Shown here: one piece after another, positions 59,789 to 64,000 of the stretch | Layout: every line of letters starts with the position of its first letter | Numbering within the stretch: position 1 is the stretch's first letter | Source: Pontibacter diazotrophicus | Lineage (GTDB): Bacteria; Bacteroidota; Bacteroidia; Cytophagales; Hymenobacteraceae | Direction of reading: 5' to 3' | Length of the DNA stretch: 64,000 nt | NCBI RefSeq assembly: GCF_003367245.1 | Contig: NZ_QRGR01000004.1 | Location: 1 to 64,000, forward strand | The notes under the pieces: generated by a model | Seen by the model: the letters and a program-made list of their open reading frames with translations, nothing else | Database searches by the model: none | What the model was told of the DNA's origin: nothing | Translations under genes and position numbers: made by a program

Positions 59789-62332
59789 TTACTTGTTTTC
59801 AACAGTAGTTACTCTGCCGGCCCTTCCAGTAGAATCAATAATCCGGAGCTTAACTGTGCCTTTTTCAGAGATAGGCCCAGTATATAACTTGCTGCTTAAG
59901 GTTGGATCTGCACCATCAGTGGTGTAACGTACTTCCATGCCAGGCAACTGTACATTGGCTACTACTTTGCCATTTTCTACCTTAGCTCCGGCAGTTGGGA
60001 TGCGGTAATTGAAGCCGCCGGCATAATGGTTCAGGCGTGGCAGTTCCCGCTTACCCAGAATATTTACAAACTCTGACCAGGCCTCATTATAAGCTGTCTC
60101 GCTTTTTCCTGCGTCTGCTTCTGTCGCCCAAACCGGATCTGGTGCCCAGGCCCTTTCGGCAAGTCCAAGCAGTTTTGGCAACAGCATATACTCCAGGCGC
60201 TCCGGCGTTCTTACTGTTTCACTCCAAAGTGGGGCCTGTAAGCCAACGATGTTCTTCTTTCCTGCTTCAGTTAGACGCTCTTTACCAGCAAAGGCATTTC
60301 GATTAATCGGCTTGTTTTCCGTATCCACTTTCATATTCTTCATGTAGTCGTAGGGTATGAAGTAGAAAGGCTTGTCTACATCCAGAAAGCCGCCCCAGTT
60401 CAAACCCGGCTCTTCGTATGCCTTCTGATAAGCAAGGTCGAGGTACATGTTCGTTACATTCGTTAACACAACTTTATACCCAGCATTAGCCAACCTATAG
60501 GCCAGATCTATGTTACTTCCCAGGTTGTTCCATACATCCACATGAAAGTTCTCATTTGCAAAATCAGGATTAGCGATATAGGTTGTTTTGCCATTCTGCT
60601 TCACTTTCCGCATGCCAATCTCTTCCCAACCTGAGAGGTACAGGTTACGCTCTTTTAGCATGTCATTGATCTTGCCGAAGAAGTAATACCAAAGGTCGTC
60701 TGTGTTTTTTACATTACTGTTGCTGGCCATCACTTTCTGCACAGCCGGCGACTTTTCCCAAACGCCCGGCGGCACCTCATCTCCTCCGAAATGAATGGTT
60801 TCTATGGGCGCACCCACTTCTTTGTACATCGCCAGAATCTCATCCGTTACCTTCTCCAGAAAGGTATAGGTAGATGGCAAGGCTACGTCAATCACGTTGT
60901 CGTTCCAATTCTGCACTGAGCGGTAAACAGATTTGTCTTTCAGGTCACGGAGTAAGTATTTTTCAGCTTCTGCCTGCTTTCCCTCTTTCATCAGCCGCTC
61001 GTAACGCGCATCCATCGCTTTGATGGCAGCACGGGCATGGCCAGGCGTTTCTATTTCAGGAATAACCTTAATATGGCGGGCGTTCGCATAGCGGAGTATT
61101 TCTACATAATCTGCTTTTGAATAGTAGCCGCTGCCACTCGACGCATCCACATCAGGTCCTGAACCTAAAGAAGGCTGCAGGTTTTGACTGTCATCCGAGG
61201 TATGGCCGCGCCTGCTACCTATTTGTGTCAGTTCTGGCAGGGCCGGTATTTCTAAACGCCAGCCTTCGTCATCGTTCAGGTGGAAGTGCAGCACGTTCAG
61301 CTTATATAGCGCCATCAGGTCCAGCACCTTCAGCACCTCTTCCTTTTGCTGGAAATTACGGGCTACATCCATCATAAAGGCGCGGTGCCCGAAGCGGGGA
61401 GCATCTTTCACGTTTACGCCTGTCAGGGTAACAGAGCTTTGCTTTGTAGCTAAAGCGGATGGCGGCATCAGCGTCTTCAGCGACTGTATACCATAAAATA
61501 TCCCTGCAGGAGTGGATGCTGTTATAACCACCTGCTGAGGCGTAACCTGTAGCTCGTATGCTTCTTCTCCCATGCCTTGCTTCTGCTGTAGCCTGATAGC
61601 TTTGCCTGTGCCTGAAGTCTTCACCGCAGGTTTCTGGCCGAAGACCGTGGACAGGTATTCTGTAAGCAAGGCAGCCTCATTAGTAAAAGCATTGTCTGCA
61701 ATAACAGGTACTGCTGAAGTCAAAGTAAAGCGCTGCCCGTTCTCGCTGTATTGCGAAGGCGTCGGGAATACTTTCGTGAGCTTTTCTACCGGTATATCCT
61801 TGATGACTTTATTCTGCTCGTAGATTTCCCCAGACGCAATCCAGCCGATTTTGTTCTGCGTAGGCTTTTTATTGACAACACTGCCTATAGTATAGCCCTT
61901 TGCAGGATTATCGTTCCAGACAAGGTAAAAGCCCTCTGGTGCTCTTGACTCATTTACCATCTGCCCGGCCGACACTAATTCAACTCGCTTAGTGGAACCG
62001 GCAGAAAGACCACTGAAACTGGCAGTAGGCACTATGCGGAGCAGGTCCCCGTTTACATGTTCTATTTTAACAGGAGCATTAGTGTCTTTCGTTTTGAAGG
62101 ACGGGGAACCGTGAAAATAAAGGCTCCAGCCTGTTGCCGGTAAAGGATTCTGGCCTGTGTTCTGAAGGGTAAGCGCTGAATGGGTCTGGTTTTTATTCTG
62201 GTACCCCTCCTCTACTACTTCCCAGGTTAAATTCAGGTCCTTAGGGTTTAACCTGTTGGCGCCGGTTTGGGCCTGCATAGCAAAACAGATAAAGAGCAGA
62301 CAAAATGCTGTAATCAAAAGTGGTCTTATCAT
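59789..62332 (-). CDS. Exported beta-N-acetylhexosaminidase (GH20)
   Basis: The 847-residue enzyme releases terminal N-acetylhexosamines from glycans or chitin. It has a signal peptide (about 1-22), an N-terminal carbohydrate-binding beta-sandwich of the chitobiase type (about 25-170), a GH20b domain and the GH20 TIM barrel (about 315-680). Catalytic Asp518-Glu519 lie in HFGGDEVPPGVW. A C-terminal chitobiase-type domain (about 770-847) completes it. No T9SS tail is visible, so it is likely periplasmic. Divergent from the Gfo/Idh-type gene. Confidence 0.93.
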   Translation of the reverse strand: MIRPLLITAFCLLFICFAMQAQTGANRLNPKDLNLTWEVVEEGYQNKNQTHSALTLQNTGQNPLPATGWSLYFHGSPSFKTKDTNAPVKIEHVNGDLLRIVPTASFSGLSAGSTKRVELVSAGQMVNESRAPEGFYLVWNDNPAKGYTIGSVVNKKPTQNKIGWIASGEIYEQNKVIKDIPVEKLTKVFPTPSQYSENGQRFTLTSAVPVIADNAFTNEAALLTEYLSTVFGQKPAVKTSGTGKAIRLQQKQGMGEEAYELQVTPQQVVITASTPAGIFYGIQSLKTLMPPSALATKQSSVTLTGVNVKDAPRFGHRAFMMDVARNFQQKEEVLKVLDLMALYKLNVLHFHLNDDEGWRLEIPALPELTQIGSRRGHTSDDSQNLQPSLGSGPDVDASSGSGYYSKADYVEILRYANARHIKVIPEIETPGHARAAIKAMDARYERLMKEGKQAEAEKYLLRDLKDKSVYRSVQNWNDNVIDVALPSTYTFLEKVTDEILAMYKEVGAPIETIHFGGDEVPPGVWEKSPAVQKVMASNSNVKNTDDLWYYFFGKINDMLKERNLYLSGWEEIGMRKVKQNGKTTYIANPDFANENFHVDVWNNLGSNIDLAYRLANAGYKVVLTNVTNMYLDLAYQKAYEEPGLNWGGFLDVDKPFYFIPYDYMKNMKVDTENKPINRNAFAGKERLTEAGKKNIVGLQAPLWSETVRTPERLEYMLLPKLLGLAERAWAPDPVWATEADAGKSETAYNEAWSEFVNILGKRELPRLNHYAGGFNYRIPTAGAKVENGKVVANVQLPGMEVRYTTDGADPTLSSKLYTGPISEKGTVKLRIIDSTGRAGRVTTVENK

Positions 62333-62675
62333 ATACTTATGAAGAAATTATATAAACTGATTTTATGAGGATACTCTGTAAACATCATTAAAAAGGCCCC
62401 AAATTAAGCCTGCTTTTTACAAAACGCCCTTTTGTATAAATATATGAAAAATAAAGAGACATGAAAAAAATGCTACCCCAACACCTTTTACAGGCTTAAA
62501 AAGAACCAGGAGCGTTACAATTCATGATGCTACAGCTACTGGTGTTTTAGAAGTAGAAGCATCTTCTCACGTGATTTCACTGGTATTTAGGCTCTTATTC
62601 ATCTATTAGGTCAACCTTTTGTTCATATATCCTTATATAGGTAAAAATTATCTTTTTCTAACCGCTGTCAGATCT
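62333..62675. other. Divergent region between hexosaminidase and Gfo/Idh genes
   Basis: The 343-bp region is AT-rich and holds no ORF longer than about a dozen codons that makes sense. No clear TAnnTTTG promoter was identified on either strand. Confidence 0.45.
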
Positions 62676-63848
62676 ATGAAAAACAACGACTACCCCAGCT
62701 CAAATAACCGACGGAAATTTTTAAGAGGTATCTCGCTGGCGCTTGGCACCACTGCCTTTGGAATACCATTGCTCTCGCTAAATGCATGCCAATCTGGAAA
62801 TTCCGGCAACCAGGAACAGGCGGATCAGGCAAACCAGGATGGTGCACAAAACAGAAAACTAGGTATTGCATTGGTCGGTCTCGGTGGCTATAGCACAAAC
62901 CAGCTTGCTCCGGCTTTACAGGAGACCGAGAATTGTTACCTGGCGGGTATTGTAACGGGCACCCCATCCAAAGCCGAGGAATGGAAATCAAAATATAACA
63001 TCCCAGAAAAGAACATCTACAACTACGAAAACTTCGATCAGATAAAAGATAACCAGGACATTGATATTGTCTATGTCGTGTTGCCAAACGGAATGCATGC
63101 AGAGTATACCATAAGGGCGGCTCAGGCCGGGAAGCATGTGATCTGTGAGAAACCAATGGCGACTTCCGTAGAAGATTGCCAGCGCATGATTGATGCCTGT
63201 AATCAGAATAACGTAAGTTTGTCAATTGGTTACCGCCTGCACTATGAACCCCATAACCAGCGCGTGATGGAATTAGGGCAACAGCAGGTTTTTGGGCCAG
63301 TGCGCAGAATTGAGGCAGCCGACAGCTTCGTGATCGACGAGCCTGATGTGTGGCGCCTGGATAAAGAACTGGCTGGCGGTGGACCACTGATGGATTTGGG
63401 TATCTATTGTGTGCAAGGGGCTGTGTATACCATGGGAGAAACGCCTGTGGCCATCACGGCGCAATTTGGGGAGGTAACGAAGCCGGAATATTTTGATGAG
63501 GTGGAAGAAACAATCATGTGGCAGATGGAGTTTCCGAATGGTGCTGTGGCCGATTGCCGCAGCAGCTACAATGAAGAAGCAGGTAAGTTAAGAGGCGAAG
63601 CTGAGAATGGCTGGTGGGAATTAGACCCAGCCTACAGCTACTCCGGCATAGACGGCGAAACCAGCGAAGGCAACATGGATTACCCGCAGGTAAACCAGCA
63701 GGCACGCCAGATGGACGGGCAGGCGCAGAGTGTCATGGAAAACAGGAAGTCAAGAGTACCAGGCGAGATGGGGATGCGGGATGTGCGTATTCTAATGGCA
63801 ATTTATGAAGCGGCCCGAACAGGCAACAGAGTCCAGTTGGATATATAG
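62676..63848 (+). CDS. Gfo/Idh/MocA oxidoreductase, Tat signal and lipobox
   Basis: The 390-residue protein, from the ATG at 62676, opens with a twin-arginine signal RRKFLRG (12-18) and then a lipobox LNAC (Cys38). The enzyme would be folded with its cofactor before export and anchored as a lipoprotein. The NAD loop GIALVGLGGYS and the CEKPMATS motif (EKP Lys) are present, and GYRLHYEPHNQRVM is typical. Substrate, probably a sugar, is not deducible. Frame upstream to 62619 is likely not used. Confidence 0.9.
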   Translation: MKNNDYPSSNNRRKFLRGISLALGTTAFGIPLLSLNACQSGNSGNQEQADQANQDGAQNRKLGIALVGLGGYSTNQLAPALQETENCYLAGIVTGTPSKAEEWKSKYNIPEKNIYNYENFDQIKDNQDIDIVYVVLPNGMHAEYTIRAAQAGKHVICEKPMATSVEDCQRMIDACNQNNVSLSIGYRLHYEPHNQRVMELGQQQVFGPVRRIEAADSFVIDEPDVWRLDKELAGGGPLMDLGIYCVQGAVYTMGETPVAITAQFGEVTKPEYFDEVEETIMWQMEFPNGAVADCRSSYNEEAGKLRGEAENGWWELDPAYSYSGIDGETSEGNMDYPQVNQQARQMDGQAQSVMENRKSRVPGEMGMRDVRILMAIYEAARTGNRVQLDI

Positions 63849-63862
63849 GTAGTATGACAACA

Positions 63863-63923
63863 GTCTAAATACAAAGGACAAAAGACTTCATTATTGAAAA
63901 TCTTTTGTCCTTTGTATTTAGAC
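63863..63923. repeat. Perfect 23-bp inverted repeat between convergent genes
   Basis: The arms 63863-63885 and 63901-63923 are exact reverse complements with a 15-base loop. The stem is AT-rich (core AAAGGACAAAAG) and lacks a classical T-tail. It may act as a bidirectional terminator or be a repeat element. Confidence 0.85.
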
Positions 63924-63940
63924 CCTTTACCTATACAGCA

Positions 63941-64000
63941 TTACTTTTCCGGATACCAGTTCTTCAGCCTTACTTCTATCGCATCGTTTTGCATATCCAC
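63941..64000 (-). CDS. C-terminal end of an unidentified gene (partial)
   Basis: The minus-strand frame ending in TAA at 63941-63943 reads 19 residues to the window edge (ending VRLKNWYPEK). It converges on the Gfo/Idh gene with the long inverted repeat between. The piece is too short for a family call. Confidence 0.55.
   Translation of the reverse strand: MDMQNDAIEVRLKNWYPEK

Overview
The window reads as chromosomal DNA of a Bacteroidota bacterium, most likely Cytophagales/Hymenobacteraceae (Pontibacter-like). This rests on several things: a lipoprotein Omp85 protein of the TamL type, a secreted peptidase with a type IX secretion (T9SS) tail, an ECF sigma/anti-sigma/outer-membrane-protein operon, several TAnnTTTG (-7) promoter boxes characteristic of Bacteroidota, and many GTG/TTG or weak-Shine-Dalgarno starts. 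The genus is an inference from protein resemblance; no 16S gene is present.

Layout. 1-0.5 kb: the 3' end of an IS5-type transposase, then intergenic repeats including a ~158-bp imperfect palindrome. 0.5-6.4 kb: tamL divergent from a TrmH-type RNA methyltransferase, then a sigma/anti-sigma/OMP operon. 6.9-11.3 kb: a TesA-like lipoprotein hydrolase divergent from a YbbA/YbbP-like ABC exporter. 11.5-15.7 kb: an SDR, a CoA-binding protein, an FAD-dependent oxidoreductase and tryptophan 2,3-dioxygenase. 16.1-20.7 kb: sdaAB, TolC, membrane-fusion protein and gpsA in one run. 20.8-28 kb: housekeeping (MutT, two rRNA methyltransferases, Maf, DUF1015, PdxH). 28-34.7 kb: YqgE, DUF349 protein, two tRNA-Thr genes, a YghO-like protein, an ion-channel-like membrane protein and a YdjM-like protein. 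34.7-43.2 kb: a secreted protein, SDR, small lipoprotein, gyrA, a TPR protein, a 58-residue membrane protein, a cysteine-free thioredoxin-fold protein and a GlcG/HbpS protein. 43.3-48.4 kb: GapN-type dehydrogenase and an AraC regulator/aldehyde dehydrogenase/DUF779 cluster. 48.7-52.3 kb: tandem DUF421 membrane proteins, a holin-like protein, MsrA and a class IV aminotransferase. 53-64 kb: M4 peptidase, a probable comA-like gene fragment, prephenate dehydrogenase, SDR, stress protein, SelW-like protein, GH20 hexosaminidase, a Tat-exported Gfo/Idh protein and the tail of an unidentified gene.

How genes work together. The clearest functional groups are the sigma regulatory operon, the TesA/YbbAP envelope lipid system, the AraC-ALDH-DUF779 aldehyde module, and the DUF421 pair. 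Convergent gene pairs are repeatedly separated by one near-perfect hairpin that can terminate both strands. I saw no CRISPR array, prophage, restriction-modification or recognisable defence island. Nothing here looks with confidence like a wholly new system. The best candidates for something under-described are the DUF421 plus zinc-ribbon pair, the long palindromic repeats, and two small proteins (58-residue membrane protein, small basic lipoprotein).
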